A stretch of DNA of 64,000 nucleotides from Nemophila menziesii (GCA_029959085.1 JARWIR010000001.1:70804899-70868898); one strand, 5' to 3'. Positions 43,563 to 57,088 are shown, counted from the first letter of the stretch. Notes: a model not told the origin generated them from the letters alone. Made by a program: numbers and translations.

Positions 43563-45712
43563 CCCATCTATTTTCCCGTTGTAAGGGGGAGAAAGAGAAC
43601 AAGTAGCACTTTATTATAAACAATAGGAAATTTCCTAGAGTATACCGCCTTTGTCTCATCTTGACTCGCGCACAAATTGATGTGAGAAAGAGGTAAAAGG
43701 AAGGAATATTTTATTTACAAGATATTGCAAATTAGTTACAAGACAAGTTTACAGATAGTAAAAAAGTAATGAAATCATATACACTAGCTACAAATACACA
43801 TGCATAAGTTGATATTTCCTGAAGGACAACCTGATAATATCAAAGTAGGTAACAAATGTGGACGACCTAATGGAGAAAAATATAAGAACCCTAGAAAGAA
43901 AGGGGTATAAGAAGTAAATCATCTCGAAAAAGAAAATTTTACAGAAAGTAAAACTAATCAGTATAACAAGAAATCCCTGGTAGGGACGAAAGCAGAAGGA
44001 CCTATTTCTAAAGAAATAAAGGGAAATTTGGGAAAGAAACAAAATGATAGTGGATAATGTCTTTACATACAAAGTTGCACTAGACCTTGCAAATGACCAT
44101 CGTGAACCTAATACCTTGGAAGTATCTCAAAATAGAAATGATTGACCCAAATAGAAATATGTGATACAAGCGGAATTGAAGTCCTTAGAAAATCGTAAAG
44201 TCTTTGGACCTGTAAAACAAACACCTAAAGGTATGAAACCGGTTAGATACAAATGGGTATTCGAGAGAAAACAAAATAAGAATTTGAAACTGAGAGATAT
44301 AAGGCAAGACTTGTGGCACAGGGTTTTTCACAAAGACGTGTGATTGATTTTAATGAATCATAAGCCCCAATTTTTATGTAATCACTTTACGATACTTAAT
44401 TAGTTTAGCAGTCACATAAAGACTTGATATGCATTTTATGGATGTGGTCACTGTATATTTGTATGGATAATTAGATAATGATGTTTACATGAAGGTCCCT
44501 GAAGGATTCAAAATACCCGAGACATATAATCAGAAGTGTAACGGGTTATACTAAATTAAATTACAAAATCCTTGTACGGATTAAAACAATTTAGAAGAAT
44601 ATGGTATAACCATCAAAGAGAATATCTTATTAGAGAAGGATATGTTAATAATCCAATTTGTCCATGTATTTTTATCATGAAATATGAGAATGAGTTTTCC
44701 ATTATAGCAGTATATGTAGATGACTTAAACCTTGTAGGAACCCCTGAAGAGCTCACTACAACTGTTAATTATTTAATGATAGAATTTGAGATGAAAAATC
44801 TTTGAAAAACAAAGTTTTGTCTGGGTCTGCAGATTGAGCACTTGTCAAACGGTATCTTAATCCATCAATCAACATATACCGAAAATATTCTGAAACAATT
44901 TTCTATGGATAAGGCTCACCCATTGAGTAGCCCCATGGTTGTTCGATCACTAGATATAAATAAAGATCCCTTTCACCCAATAAAAGAAGATACAAAATTA
45001 TAAGTCCCCGAAGTACCTTATCTTAGTGTTATTGGGGCATTAATGTACCTTGCAAACTTCACAATACCTAACATAGCATTTTCAGTCAAGGTATAGCTCA
45101 GAACCAACACTAAGACATTGGAATGGTGTTAAACATATTTTTAGTTATCTTCGTGGGACAATGGATATGTGTGGTTTTATTTTAAATAAAGGATCCAGAA
45201 GGATAAATAGTGGGGTATGTTGATATTGGTTATCTTTCAAATCTGCATAAAGAAATGTTTCAAAGTGGGTATATATTTACTTGTGGAGGTGCTGAAATTT
45301 CTTGGCGATAAGTGAAACGAAATTTAGTGTCCACTTCAACTAATCACTCCAAAATATTGGCATCATATGAAACAAGCAAAGAATGTATATGGTTACAATC
45401 TATGATACATCATATCCGATAAACGTGTAGCTTGCCTTCCACAAAATCTACATCAAGTATATTTTATGAGGACAATGCTACATATATATCACATATATAA
45501 AAATGGCTACATCGTAGGTGACCACATAAAGCATATATCACCAATTTTTTTCTACACGAGCGAGTTACAAAGGAATGACAATATTGAAGTTTAGCAGATA
45601 CAGTCAAGCAACAATTATGCAGATTTATTCAGTAAAGTATTATTAACTGCAACATTCCAAAAGTTAGTCAACAAAATTGGCATGCGTCAGTTAAAAGATA
45701 TTTTGTCGAAAT
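43563..45712 (+). pseudogene. Old copia pol, integrase end to RNase H
   Basis: Broken frames in order: integrase C-terminus with DIANQLQDKFTDSKKVMKSY and CGRPNGEKYKNPRKK (43700-43890). Then reverse transcriptase with IQAELKSLENRKVFGP and RYKWVFERKQN (44161-44300), YGLKQFRRIWYNHQREYLI and the catalytic YVDDLNLVG (44572-44805). Then RNase H remnants down to KLVNKIGMRQLKDIL near 45700. Many stops, so long dead. With 19514-20512 and 42940-43236 it makes one copia element in correct order. The classic AGGTTTT..CCACTAGGTTT...AAGGTTTTTAACGAG leader of the 3' end follows at 45755-45800. Confidence 0.85.
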
Positions 45713-45843
45713 AATTTAGAGTATAATCAATACGCATTGCACTCTTTATCTCTTGTCTAGGTTTTATTCCACTAGGTTTAACTAGTAAGGTTTTTAACGA
45801 GCCAGTATTTAAAGCTTACATGAAATAAATATCCAAGAAGAAG

Positions 45844-46021
45844 TATTCTAAATATTATCATATTTATTTTAGAATTTCAAAAATTGTAATTTACCTTTTG
45901 TATGTTAAGTTTAACTTGTGAAAGATAATTAATTGTCATATAAATAAGACCTCTCCCTTGTAGTTTGATAATTGTAAAATAATATATTTTTTCTTTTTTA
46001 TTAATATTTTTATATCTAACA
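45844..46021 (+). repeat. Probable 3' LTR of the old copia element
   Basis: About 178 bp, preceded by a purine run (CCAAGAAGAAG) and ending TATCTAACA. It is homologous to the probable 5' LTR at 18961-19164 across AACTTGTGAAAG ... ATAAATAAGA ... TTGATA-TTGT-AAATAAT. Divergence is high, roughly a fifth of positions by eye, consistent with great age. Confidence 0.65.
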
Positions 46022-46366
46022 AAATAAATATGCATATATATATATATTGTTAGAAATAAAATAATATTAGAACACTTTGATATAGAAAGCCTTTGAAAAA
46101 AATTACATTTCCAAACTGTCACTATAAATGAGTATATAAAAACGACCTTTTTTTTTGTTCTAAACTTTCCTTAATAATAAAAAGGTTTACAAAGTTCCTA
46201 GCCTATACCTGAGGGTATTGATTCTTCATTAATTAAAACTGCTAGTCTATGTGGGATCATGTTCAAACACGTGCTAGATATGTTGTCCTTTAGCTTATAT
46301 TTAGCTACCCAGTCGGCTAATCTATTACAATCTCTATTACACCATTTGAACAATGGATTACAAAAT

Positions 46367-47280
46367 TCAGGAAATCATATAAATTCTACTAATAATATTA
46401 CAAATAGTAGGATCAGAAAAGTGAAAACGCTTCTCAAGAGCATTCGTGATTAGAAGACTATCACTCTCTATAATAACTCTACACGGCGCATCTCGAACTA
46501 GTAGACAAGTTTTTAGGACTCCTAGTGCTTCAGCTTCAAGAGGGAAATTTTGAGATGTCCCACACATTGTATTTGCTAATATTTTCAAGAAAGTTCCTAG
46601 TAATACAAGAAATAGCAACTTTTTAAACTTTATACGCAGCATCACAATTAATTTTTAGCATGTTATTGAGTGGTGGTTGCCATATTTTTCCTTTCTTAAC
46701 TGTTGTATCATCCATGTTTTCAATTGTTGTGTCTTCCTTTATTATAGTATCACACATATTGTTATCACTCTTACCCTTCAGTTTATTATCAACATCCTTA
46801 GGGTAGTTGGTATTTTCATTTTCATCCCAATCCCTTAAGGCTTTTTCCATCGTTCTCAGAGGATCAAGTGTAATATAATTATACTTGTTGTTATTTTTAT
46901 CCTTCTAGATTTTCCAAGCTAGAGTGCAAATCTTTACAAGTACAAACTCATCTTTTTTTATTCGTATTTTGTAGCTTAATTATACTAGCCATCCAAGTGT
47001 CCATTTTACTGGCTAACTGGTTGCTAGTATATAAGCTTAGAGGTGAGGCAAACCGTACTGCTCTTTCCCACTCGCATTCCAGTAGGATATACCCTATATT
47101 CTCCACTGAGTTATTATATAGCTCACATAAAGGTGTTTTAGTAATATGTTTCTTGTATAAGTTCTCATTCGTAGGGAGTAGATTTTTAAATACCCTCCAC
47201 ATAAAAATTTTAAATCTTGGGGGCAACTTTGAGGTTCCACATCATTTTCCACACTTTTGTATCAATTATGTGCGATGAAG
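46367..47280 (-). pseudogene. LINE ORF2 C-terminus: zinc-finger region and RNase H
   Basis: At 46948-47226 the zf-RVT type region reads PPRFKIFMWRVFKNLLPTNENL, KTPLCELYNNSVENIGYILLEC and WERA, with the C-x2-C/H pattern partly degraded. At 46367-46850 are a linker with LKINCDAAYKV and RNase H remnants EAEALGVLKTCLLV and IIESDSLLITNAL. These match the RVT_3 RNase H domain at the end of many plant L1 LINEs, with D and E catalytic positions still visible. Confidence 0.75.
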
Positions 47281-47599
47281 TAGCCTTAATGTCGCTTCTC
47301 CCAGATTCCATCTTTTCCTCATTTTCTTTAAGTAACCGACAAGCTTTTTTAACTTCATATGTTCCATTTTCACCTTTAGTCCAAACTAGTCTATCTTTTA
47401 CCCTGATAGTGGTATGAATGTATTCAGGATACATTTTTCTATTTCAGGGGGGGGGGGTATATTTTTGTAACAATTACAACATCCCACCCTCTTTCATTTT
47501 TCAACATAAGGTCAGAAACCCTCCTAATAGTACTATCAGTTGGGGGGTTACTTTATTAGTATTCGTAATCCATATATCAATGTGCAAATTGGTAGAGTA

Positions 47600-49340
47600 G
47601 CCATTACCTATTTTCAATTTAGCATCATTTACAAGAGTTTCCCTTCCAGCCATTAGACTTCTCCTTCACCAAGAGAGAGAGTTCCCAATTTTAGGAAGTA
47701 TTTCCCTTTTAGGACTTTATATATAAGAGAATCAGCTTTATTAATTAAATCTTGTACTTTTTTTCTCAATAATGATAAATTCATAAGGTGTAAATCCCTG
47801 AAGCCTAAACCTCCTGTATGTTTACTTTTTGTTAAGGAATTCCAAGAACCCCAATGTATCTTCTTATTACCCTTACTGCCCCCACCAAAAATTTGTAATC
47901 AGTGATGAAATCAGATCACAAATTTTTTTGGGAAGTAGATAGGATGACATATAGTAATTAGGCAGACTTTGTAAAACAACCTTAATTAATACTTCCTTAC
48001 CTGCTTCAGAAAGGTAGATATTCTTCCAGTTCTCAGTTCTTTTTAAGGTATTTTCAACTAGTAAATTTCAATCTATAATCTTGGATCTTCCCCATTCAGT
48101 GGGGAGACCCAAGTATATCCCTAGATATTTGGTGATTTTCATATAAAGTCTACCAGCCATTATACAGTGTATATAGCATGGTGTATTTGGGCTAAATTTA
48201 ATACTACACTTATTAAGATTTAATTTCATACCAGTAGCATAGCCATATCTATTATGAACATCATTAAAACTTTCTACTTCTTTATAATTAGCTTTCATGA
48301 TGAAAGTGCTATCATCTGCAAACAGCAGATGGGTAATAATAGGGGCCAGCCTAGATATTTTTATACCTTCCATCATATTATTATTAACTTTATCTTGTAT
48401 AAGGATATAGAGCGTTTGTGTTATCATAGTGAACAAGAAGGGGGATAGGTGATCTCCCTGTCTTAACCCTCTCTTAGGTTTATCCAATTTATAAGGTAAA
48501 CCATTGATAAGCACTGAATAAGACACTGATCACACACATCTCATAAGTTTATTCACCCAATTTTTACTAAACCCCATCTTGTTCATCATACTTTCCAAGA
48601 AATCCCACTTTATGTTTTCGTAAGCTTTTTGTATATCTGCTTTAATAGCCATATGATAAGTTTGAGTTTTCCTATTTTCCTTTATATAATTTATTACTTC
48701 ATGTGCAATATAAGTATTGTCTTGAATATGTCTCCTGGTATGAATCTTGATTTATTTTCATCAACTATTATGTTCATACAGGGTTGTAATCTATTGACCA
48801 AAATTTTGGAAATAATTTTATAGATAAAGTTCGAGCAGCTTATAGGGAAAAAGTTTTTAATATCTGTAGGGTTCTTAATTTTAGGGATTAAAGATATAAA
48901 AGTATGGTTAATATCATCAATTGGGCTCCCATTATAATAGAAATTATTAACCACTCTTATCACATCTAATTTAATAATATTCCAAAAACTTTTATAAAAA
49001 AATCTGGGTAACCATTAGGGTGGGACTTTATGGGACCCAAGCTCATCAATTGCCCTAGTTATTTCTTCAATGTCGAGTGGTTTATCAAGGCTATCATTCA
49101 TGTTTTTTTAACCATCTGAGGAATTAAGTCAATAATAGACTTAAAGTCCCTACTTCCTACTATATTAAAATAATAATATATTTCATTTTTAACCTCATCA
49201 TTAGTTTCTACCCAATTTTCATCCTTTTTTGTAAGTCTCATGATTTTATTAATTTTTCTTCTCTCTTTAGTGAAAGCATGGAAAAAGAAAGAATTTTTGT
49301 CTTCTCTTTCGAGCCAAGCGATTCTAGATCTCAACGCCCG
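47600..49340 (-). pseudogene. LINE ORF2 reverse transcriptase
   Basis: In order leftward: RIAWLEREDKNSFFFHAFTKERR (49098-49334), FISLIPKIKNPTDIKNFFPIS (48694-48963), a block near 48600 that reads like the F-x-x-V-D-x-x-K-A-Y-D region but is broken, then GLRQGDHLSPFLF and the catalytic LLFADDS with KYLGIYLGLPTEWGR (48068-48526). The thumb continues to about 47600 (LNLSLLRKKVQDLINKADS-like). The F-A-D-D active site is intact, but frames are interrupted between blocks. Confidence 0.8.
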
Positions 49341-49459
49341 ATAATCTTCTTCATATTTCCATGCTTTCTCAATTTTTCTATGTAGCCATTATATTCTTCT
49401 CAATTTTTCATGTTATACTTTCCAGTTTGGACATATACATGTTAATCATTTTATTATTA

Positions 49460-50360
49460 TTATTATTTATTATTATTTCTTATTATTATTATATTTTTTT
49501 TTCTTACTCCACATTGTAAGAAGCAAACTGGTCCTTCTAAGTTTATTATATAAATTATTCTTAATGGTCTTATGTTTATTATTTTTATCTTCCCACAAGT
49601 TTTTAATAATTTCATGGCTTTCTTTTTTCTCATTCCAATTATTTTCAAAATAAAATCTTCTTTTTCTACTATTTTTATTATTTCTCATATGCAAAATTTT
49701 AGGATATGGTCTGACCCTACTTCTGGTAGTAAAGCTACCCATGCATTTGGGTATGTATCACTCCAATTTTTGTTACAGAAAGCCCTATCAATAAGAGTTT
49801 TTATTATTTCTCCATCACTTTTTTTATTAGTCCATGAGAATTTTACCCCTTTTGTAATAATCTCTTCTAGCATATTGTGTTTAATAAATCCATTAAACTG
49901 TTTCATAGCTTTTTTACATTTTTCCATTCCACCTTTTATTAATCCAAAATAGATCTAATATTATTAAAATCTCCAATGAGATTTCATAAGGCATCTTTTC
50001 ATTTAAGCTTACAATTATTAATAAGCTCAAGGCACGCTTCTTTGTTTTTCTCACATGGTGCACCATAGACAAAAGTGGGATAAATTTTTTGTTTACCATC
50101 TAAGAGCTTGCAGTGTATATTGTTAACCGATTTACTAATGATTTCTTCAATGCCCTCTTCAATATAAAGGGCCAGACTTCCCCCAATTCCTACGGGCTCC
50201 ACTATATCAATCAGGGTCATTTTAATAATACTTTCCAATTTTTAATGATTTTATAAGGGTTTTCAGTTTCTGAAAGGAATAATACTTGAGTTTGGTATTT
50301 GAAAACGATACAAAAAGGGTCTGGACTGTCAAGGTTGTGCTAATACCTTTACAGTTCCAG
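49460..50360 (-). pseudogene. LINE ORF2 endonuclease (AP-type)
   Basis: The N-terminal WNCKGI motif lies at the inner edge of the MITE (about 50360-50345). Then come a 79-codon frame (49999-50238) with VEPVGIGGSLALYIEEGIE and YGAPCEKNKEACLELI, and a frame at 49685-49927 with GVKFSWTNKKSD, LIDRAFCNKNW and PEVGSDH. These match the plant LINE endonuclease order W-N-C-R-G ... G-G-x-x-L ... Y-G-x-P ... F-T-W-x-N ... L-D-R ... S-D-H. Confidence 0.75.
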
Positions 50361-50953
50361 TAGGGATGGCAACGGATCAGATATCTTCGAAAAATTGCAT
50401 AACCACATCCACATCCATTAAGAAAAACGATAACCAAATCCGCATCCATTAACCATCAGATTTTAGATTTATTTACCAAATCTGCATTCGTGACAGATGC
50501 GGTTTATTCGCGGTTAATCCGTATCCGCAATCATTTGAAATGATTTAAATAAAATAAATTATTAAATATTTTTAAAATTATAAAATTAGCAACAAGATTA
50601 TTGGAAGACCCTAAAATGATATTAGGCAATATAGTAATAAAATAGATAATAATCAATTAGCTAGTTTATGTATGGAATAATTATATTTGATCAATATTAT
50701 GTATAAAATTTGCATATATAGAATATCTTTTTATACAGTATATATGTTTTAATATTTTATTTTTTATATTTTTATTCACATTTCGAATTATCCGTCAGAT
50801 TATTGTAAAAGACCAAATCCTAACGGATAATCCACCGGTTACCTTTTGTGAGAACCAAACCCTCATGGATGCACCATCGGTTCCACTAACAGATTTTTCA
50901 TCGGATCGGATATCCATCGGTTACGGTTAATATTTGAACCATTGACATCCCTA
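50361..50953 (+). mobile_element. hAT-type MITE
   Basis: 593 bp with an 8-bp perfect TSD AGTTCCAG (50353-50360, 50954-50961). The TIRs are about 15 bp with two mismatches: TAGGGATGGCAACGG at the left and the complement of TAGGGATGTCAATGG at the right. Sub-terminal repeats of GGATCGGATATCC type occur near both ends. There is no coding capacity. Eight-base TSD plus TAGGGATG ends identify the hAT superfamily. Confidence 0.9.
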
Positions 50954-50971
50954 AGTTCCAGGCTGTTTGTA

Positions 50972-52739
50972 TCATTGAGCTTCTTGGGGTTGATCTAGGT
51001 CAACCCCGCAAATATCTTCATTAGCCACTTCCATACACCTTTCATCTTCTTCTTTCTTATCTTGTGGTTCCTCACTACTTTTGTTCATTCTTGAAGCCCA
51101 AAGAGTTTTCTTCCTTTTAGTGTTAATATGTGTCGCTCCATCTCTTTTATCTTTTCTACTCTTTCCCTTCACAGATTGTCTTTTGATTACCTCTCGTTTA
51201 CCCGTTTCTTTATTAACCTTGAAAGTCTTTCATCCTTTAATACCCGATTCAGTATTGTTAACTTGAAAGAGATTCGCAAGCTCATGGGTTTGAATGTGTG
51301 TTTAAGATTGGATTGGCGTTGTATAACCATCTGAGTAGGTTGAGTCTTTTTGGGTTTATTCAGAGTGTTTGCGGTTGTTAATAGGGTGTTTATTTTTGGT
51401 AGAAAAGTAAGATTCAGAGGGGCTAAGGTCGGGGATGGTGAGGTTAGGGTTACTCGGATTTGGGGATTTTGGGGAGGGATGAGTGGAAGAGTCGGGAAGT
51501 ATTTTGGATTGAGTGAGAATGTTTTGTTTAGATGGGTAATCTTTGATATGTTTATTAATCGGGCTGACTTTTTACTTGACTGGTTGAAAATAATTTTTCG
51601 GCTTTTCGTAATATGACTTGGACTTTTAAATGAGCCAGATAAGATGTTTTCTTTTTGGGTTGGTGGGCTATTGAAATTAGTGGACATTTCTTTTGCTAAT
51701 TTGCCTAATCTTTCTTCTTCTTCCTTACAGAGTCGGTCCCTGAATATTTTCTCTTTCATTTCAGAAGCAGATAAAAGAACATCATTTCTACCCTCTGTGT
51801 ACTTCTCGTATGATTTTTATTTGCTTCTTCCCACACCATTGTTCATACCACTACCACTACCAACAATCTTAACAAATTCAAAAAGTTTGTTAGTTACCTT
51901 AACATCGTTTGTTGTACCGTTACCATTCCCACTGAGTTGAGTTGGAAACGCCATAGCCACTTGGTTGTTCTGATTTACTCTAATTTGGTTATTTTCTTTG
52001 GTAATTGTATTGCTATTCATATTGGGTTCCTATATTCCTCTTAATATGTAGGAGTGTGATGGACCCCTAATTGAAACCTTGATCCATCCCACTAATTTCG
52101 GATTTGATTTAGGGTTTGTACATCCCTTTTCCTCTTTGCTGAAGATACCGCAGCCATAACAAACTTGACAGATGTTTTCATAGTAGAGTTTGATCCATGC
52201 AGCTTTACTTTTTGTTTCTCATAAGTTAATAACAGTTATAAGGGGTCGTGTAAGATTCTTATCAATGCGAACTCGTGTAACTGATTTCTCATCAATCTCT
52301 ATCGAATCAGGTAGCTCTACTTGATGAACTTTAACAAAGTAGCTAAGTAGTTTTTCTAAGCATTTAACAAGAAGTAGATTGACTGGAATATCTGAAAGTT
52401 GTATCCGTAATGTTGTATTGTGAACTTATTTTTTCTCTATTGCATTATATTGATTAATTTCGAGGTGTTTTCCTTGGATTGTCCAAGGTCTCTGCTCCCA
52501 TACCTTGTTCTTATCTTTCTCATTACCAAAACAAATTACAATTATGTTGTTTCCAACCTTTTCAACTTCGACTTGCTTTTTTAACGCCCAGTATTTGTTA
52601 ATATGATTTTTGATGAAGGTGTGGCTAACCTTCTCTTTAATCATCAGTTTTATTGAACTCGATAAATTGAGTCTTTATCAGGTTTTATGACAAGAGCCTT
52701 GTCTTTTTCTAATGGATGTGAAGAAGCAAACAAATCCAT
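50972..52739 (-). pseudogene. LINE ORF1, DUF4283/CCHC type
   Basis: The likely start is an ATG at 52739 reading MDLFASSHPLEKDKALVIKPD, followed by a frameshift. The next frame (52426-52644) has SHTFIKNHINKYWALKKQVEVE, VICFGNEKDKNKVWEQRPWT, the DUF4283 signature. Near 52200-52110 YENICQVCYGCGIFSKEEKGC resembles the associated CCHC knuckle. The C-terminal half (51187-51759) is a serine/proline/leucine-rich frame. The product would be an RNA-binding chaperone of the LINE particle. Confidence 0.75.
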
Positions 52740-52804
52740 GAAGAGTTCTTAGCTTGAAGGCAAAAGAGAAAAAAAAGGGAAAGACAATTGCTAAAAAAAT
52801 GAGA

Positions 52805-53135
52805 GCGTAAATGCCTCACTTACCCCCTGAACTATACCTGTTTTGACAGTTCCCCCTTCCCGCTAAATTTTTTGCGACTAGATGTCCCTTAGTCTTCATT
52901 TTCGTGACTCGTTAATCCTTTTTAACAAATTTCGTCCATTTTTGCCGTTAAATTATTGTGTGGCTTGCACATGCGAGTGATTTCCTTTTTTTTTTATTGA
53001 AAAATAGTTTTTTCTAAATTTGTTATTTAAACCCTTATTTTAACATGGGTATTTTGGGTACATCACTTTTGTCCTTAGTATAAATACACAAAATTAATAA
53101 ACAAAAATCAAAAACCAAAAATAACTCAATTGTTC
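52805..53135 (+). repeat. Left TIR of the two-gene MULE
   Basis: Tip GCGTAAATGCC. It aligns with the complement of 61740-62067 over GTTTTGACAGTT, CTAAATTTTTT, TTTTCGTGACTCG, GTCCATTTTTGC and GTATTTTGGGTACATCAC. CCCCCT-type motifs near the tip are also present in the Pack-MULE ends at 7.6 and 15.0 kb. Confidence 0.9.
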
Positions 53136-53139
53136 TACC

Positions 53140-55200
53140 GATCACCATTAGTGGGTAGCGAGTTCATCAGAGATCTTCACCAACGTAACTGTTAGAGAAA
53201 TTCAGTGCCGCCAATTTGCCTATGGAGTAAGTGTGCTTAATCTATTCCCATAAATGTTGGGGTTTTGAGGGGTGGGGATGATTTTTTGACTCTGTACAAA
53301 ATGTAGGATTTGAAATTGATTTTTTTTTTTGAAATAGTGCTTGAATGTCAGGATTTAGTTATTAATGGAACTTATATTAAGGGATTTCGTTACAATATGC
53401 GTAGTGCCTACTTCAATGGGTAACTAATCTTCTCGAATTTTCATGTGTAACTGAGAAATTTTCATTACTTATTCATTTTGGTGGCTTCTTCAACGAAGAT
53501 AGGAGCGAGTACACAGAGGTAGAGATCTAGTATTTAGCAGGCTGTCATTTTGACAGTCTTAGTGTACCTGTTCTTAGGAAAGCTTATGAAATTTTTTGAA
53601 TACATGGTAGATTAGACTTTTACTATGTAAAATTGGGCAAAAATCTTCCATAGAATCTGGTCTATATAGATAGTGATGAGAAAGTTATGGAAATGTCTGG
53701 TGTGACAGAGAAAAACCAAACTGTTGACCTGTTTGTTGTTTCTATACCAGAGATGGTTGAAGGAGATATAGTGGAAACTCTTGTGTTCGTGTCTTAATTA
53801 TTAAAATGGAAGGAAGGTTGGGTCCCAGAGAAGCAAGTCAAAGAAGAAGCTCAGAACTTAAGGGAAGATTAACATGAGAATAATATTGAATTTGATAAAG
53901 AAGATGATGATAATTTAGATGAAGAAGGCCAGAAATTAGAAGAGAATGAAGTAGAGGAGGAATGTAATAAGGTGGATGATAATGTTAATAAGAACATGGG
54001 TGAGAATCCAGTAGAAGATGAAGCTACAGTAGTTGATAAGAAATAAAGTGAAAACTTAGATAAGGATTGTGTTCAAACTGATGAGAATGAAGTAGATAAG
54101 GAAGGTAAGAAGGTGGATAATAAATATAGTGAGACATGTGTTCAAATAGATGAGAGTCAATTAGAAGAGGAAGTTAAAAAACTTGAGGAGAAAGACAGTG
54201 AAGACTGTGTTAAAACGTGTGAAAATGTACTTGAAGAGGACAACAAGAAGGTTGATGATAAAGAAGGCCAGAAATCAGGCCAATGTGAGGACGATAAAGA
54301 ATTAAACAAGGATGTTGATGGTGAAATTTGTGAAGAAGTGTTAGATGAAGAAGTTTCAACTAGGTAGAAATCTGTGGATGTTATATTGGATAGAGTTTTG
54401 AGTGCTTTAAAGAGTGGTCAGGGTATAGATGATGATGAATTGTTGAGGAGGTCTAGGAGTAACTCAGCAGTGCCTTTCAAGCTGGTGGATGAAGAATTAA
54501 CTGATAATTTAGATAGTGAATTCAAAATCCCTGATGAGGAAGAGGATGAGGATGATGAAGACTGGGATGATGTTATGGCCTCTGATGTAGTCAAGAGGAA
54601 AAAAAGGATTTATATATACAAAAGACGAGGACTACATTTAATAACAAAAAGCCAAAAAAATGGAGAAAAAAATCAATGTACCCAATGGTGAAGATGTTAA
54701 TGATAATGTTGTGAGTGATAATGACTTACTTTCAGATGTTTTTTACAAGAAAAAGAAAGAATTATCTACAGAAAAGCCCAGGAGTAGAGTTGATAAGAAA
54801 AAGTAAAAAAAAATTGACAATAAAATCAACGTACCCAATGGTGAAGATCAAACATTGATCAAGAAGAAATCTGTAGAATTTGTTAGAAAATATCATACTT
54901 ACAAGTCTTATTTAAAGACAAGGTTTAGGCCAAGTGTGAGAAACAAGTGATACAAGAAGAGTAGACCTACAAGTAAAGTGAAAAAGAGTATGGATGAAGA
55001 TGATTATTCAACAAGTGATGAATATTTTATGTATGAAACTGAAAATGACTTAAGCGAGGGTGAAGATGACCAAGATTACAATACATATATAGACAAGGAA
55101 GTTGAGTGGGATGGAGTGCAAAATGAAGCACATGAGAATGAGTTGATAGTGATGCACAAGTTAGTGAAACAGATTTAGATCAAGCTCTAAAACATTATGA
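53140..55200 (+). pseudogene. MULE transposase, N-terminal and acidic region
   Basis: After a short leader, fragmentary frames (about 53330-53760) may be the N-terminal domain seen in plant MULE transposases, but they are too broken to assign. From 53.88 to 55.18 kb the frames are extremely rich in D, E and K (for example EEEDEDDEDWDDVM near 54535), a disordered acidic linker typical of these proteins. Several stops interrupt it. I cannot place introns reliably. Confidence 0.65.
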
Positions 55201-56504
55201 CAAGTTAGATATAGCTACAGATTTATCTGGTATAGATGAAGAAGGGGAAAAATGCCCCAAGAAAAAAGTTACAGTTCCCAACGTTTAGGCCTTCAACTGA
55301 CTTGGTGACACCAAGTTTTATACTATGCTTGATATTTGCGAATGCTATAGAGCTAAGAGAAGGAATTAGAGTTATGCTATCAAAAAGGTGGTTAAACTGA
55401 AGTTTGTGAAAAATTATTGGTATAAAATAAGGGATGTTTGTGAGGGAGCTGGTTTGGGTTGGTTTCTATATGCATCCTACAAATAAAAAATTTGTGGTTT
55501 AGTAATAGTAACTCTTTGTAATCAACATGAATGTGAAAAAGACCTTGACCACAGACATGTGTCCGCCAAGTTCATGGCAAGGTCATTTAAGGATATGATA
55601 AGATTAAATCTGTACAGTAATGTAAGTGATTTTCAACAATTAGTGCATAGAGATTTTTCAGTCAATGATAGCATAAGAACATGCTACAGGGCATATAGAA
55701 ATGATAGAAGCTGAATACAAGGACCAATATAAGAAGATATATGACTATTGTGAGGAAATCAGGAGAAGTAATCCTGGTAGTATAGTGACAGTGGAAACTA
55801 GTACTAATAAATTGACTGGTGTTGAAATATTTCAAAGGCTTTATGTGTGCCTTGAAGGTTGTAAAAGAGGGTTTTTAGAGGGTTGTAGGAAATTTGTGGG
55901 CATAGATGGATGTCACCTAAATGGTCCACATCCTCGGGTGATTTTGACAGCTATAGGTATATATGGATATACCCAATTGTATATTGCCTCGCTGAAAAAA
56001 AGGACGGTAACTCATGGAGATGGTTTTTGAACCTGCTGGTACAAGACCTATGTATTGATAATCAACAAGAATGGACATTCATATCTGATAGACAAAAGTT
56101 TGGTACTTTATTTGTTTAAATAATTACTTACATTACTTTTCTATGAATACTATTTTACCTTTTGTATGTTTTTTTTGTAGGGATTACTCCAGGTAATTAG
56201 TGACATGCTACCAGATATAGAACAATGTCACTGTGTTAGACACTTGTATAATAACACTAAAAGCAAGCATCTGGGGTTGGCTCTGAAGGAAAAAGTATGG
56301 GAAGCAGCTAAGGCCCCATCAGTGAACAAATTTGTAGAGGTTATGGCTGTTATAAAAGACATGGATGAGAGCGCTTTCAACTGGCTATCTAACCTGGATC
56401 CTAAGTGTTGGTCAAGATCACACTTCAGTTCTACTACAAGTTGTGATGTTCTTCTGAACAACCTTTGTGAAAGTTATAATAATGCAATTAAAAAAGTCAG
56501 GTAA

Positions 56505-56690
56505 TTTTTTGGCCCCAACATTATTATATTTATTGTCTATTTGCCCGCTAAAATTTTACACAAGCTGTCTATTTGCCCTCTAAAGTGTTACACAGTTGTG
56601 GACTTGCCCCTTACATTATTACATTTTATGTCTATTTGCCCCCTAAACTATTACATAAGTTCTCTATCTGCCCCCTACATTCTTACATTT
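56505..56690 (+). repeat. 32-bp tandem motif in a probable transposase intron
   Basis: Five units of TCTATTTGCCCCCTAAA-like sequence begin at about 56536, 56568, 56600, 56631 and 56663, period 31-32. The motif resembles the TTACCCCCTAA repeats of MULE termini. Confidence 0.8.
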
Positions 56691-57086
56691 TCTGGCTACA
56701 TTTTCACTAACTTTACTTTAATATTTATATTGTAATTTCCTAGGGACAAGTCTCAAATTTTTATACTGGAGGGGCTAAGGGTATATAAAATGAAAAGTCT
56801 TCAATCAAAGAGATATTGAATGTCCAAGTATGAAGGTGAAATATGTCCTACAATAAGACATCTGCCCAACAAAGCTAAAACAACCGTGGCAAGTGGCATG
56901 CAGTATTTTGTGGTGAGATGAAGTTTGAGGTGAGAAATCTGGATACAGATTCATTAGTTGTGGACTTAAAGTTGCAAAGTTGTCCTTGCAGAAGGTGGGA
57001 GCTTTTTGGGATACCGTGCTATCACGCCATCACATGTATTCAATACATTGGAAAAGATCTAGAGAAATATGTGCATAAATGCTACT

Positions 57087-57088
<2 letters not shown>

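Larger units (their letters stand above)
46148..52790 (-). mobile_element. Nearly full-length L1-type LINE, decayed
   Basis: Reading leftward: ORF1 (DUF4283-like) 52739-50972, then ORF2 with endonuclease, reverse transcriptase, zinc finger and RNase H, 50360 to about 46370. The poly(A) end is marked by a T run at 46148-46156. A hAT MITE (50361-50953) lies between ORF1 and the body of ORF2. Frameshifts and stops are frequent. The 5' end lies within a few bases of the MULE at 52805. No TSD is obvious. Confidence 0.8.
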
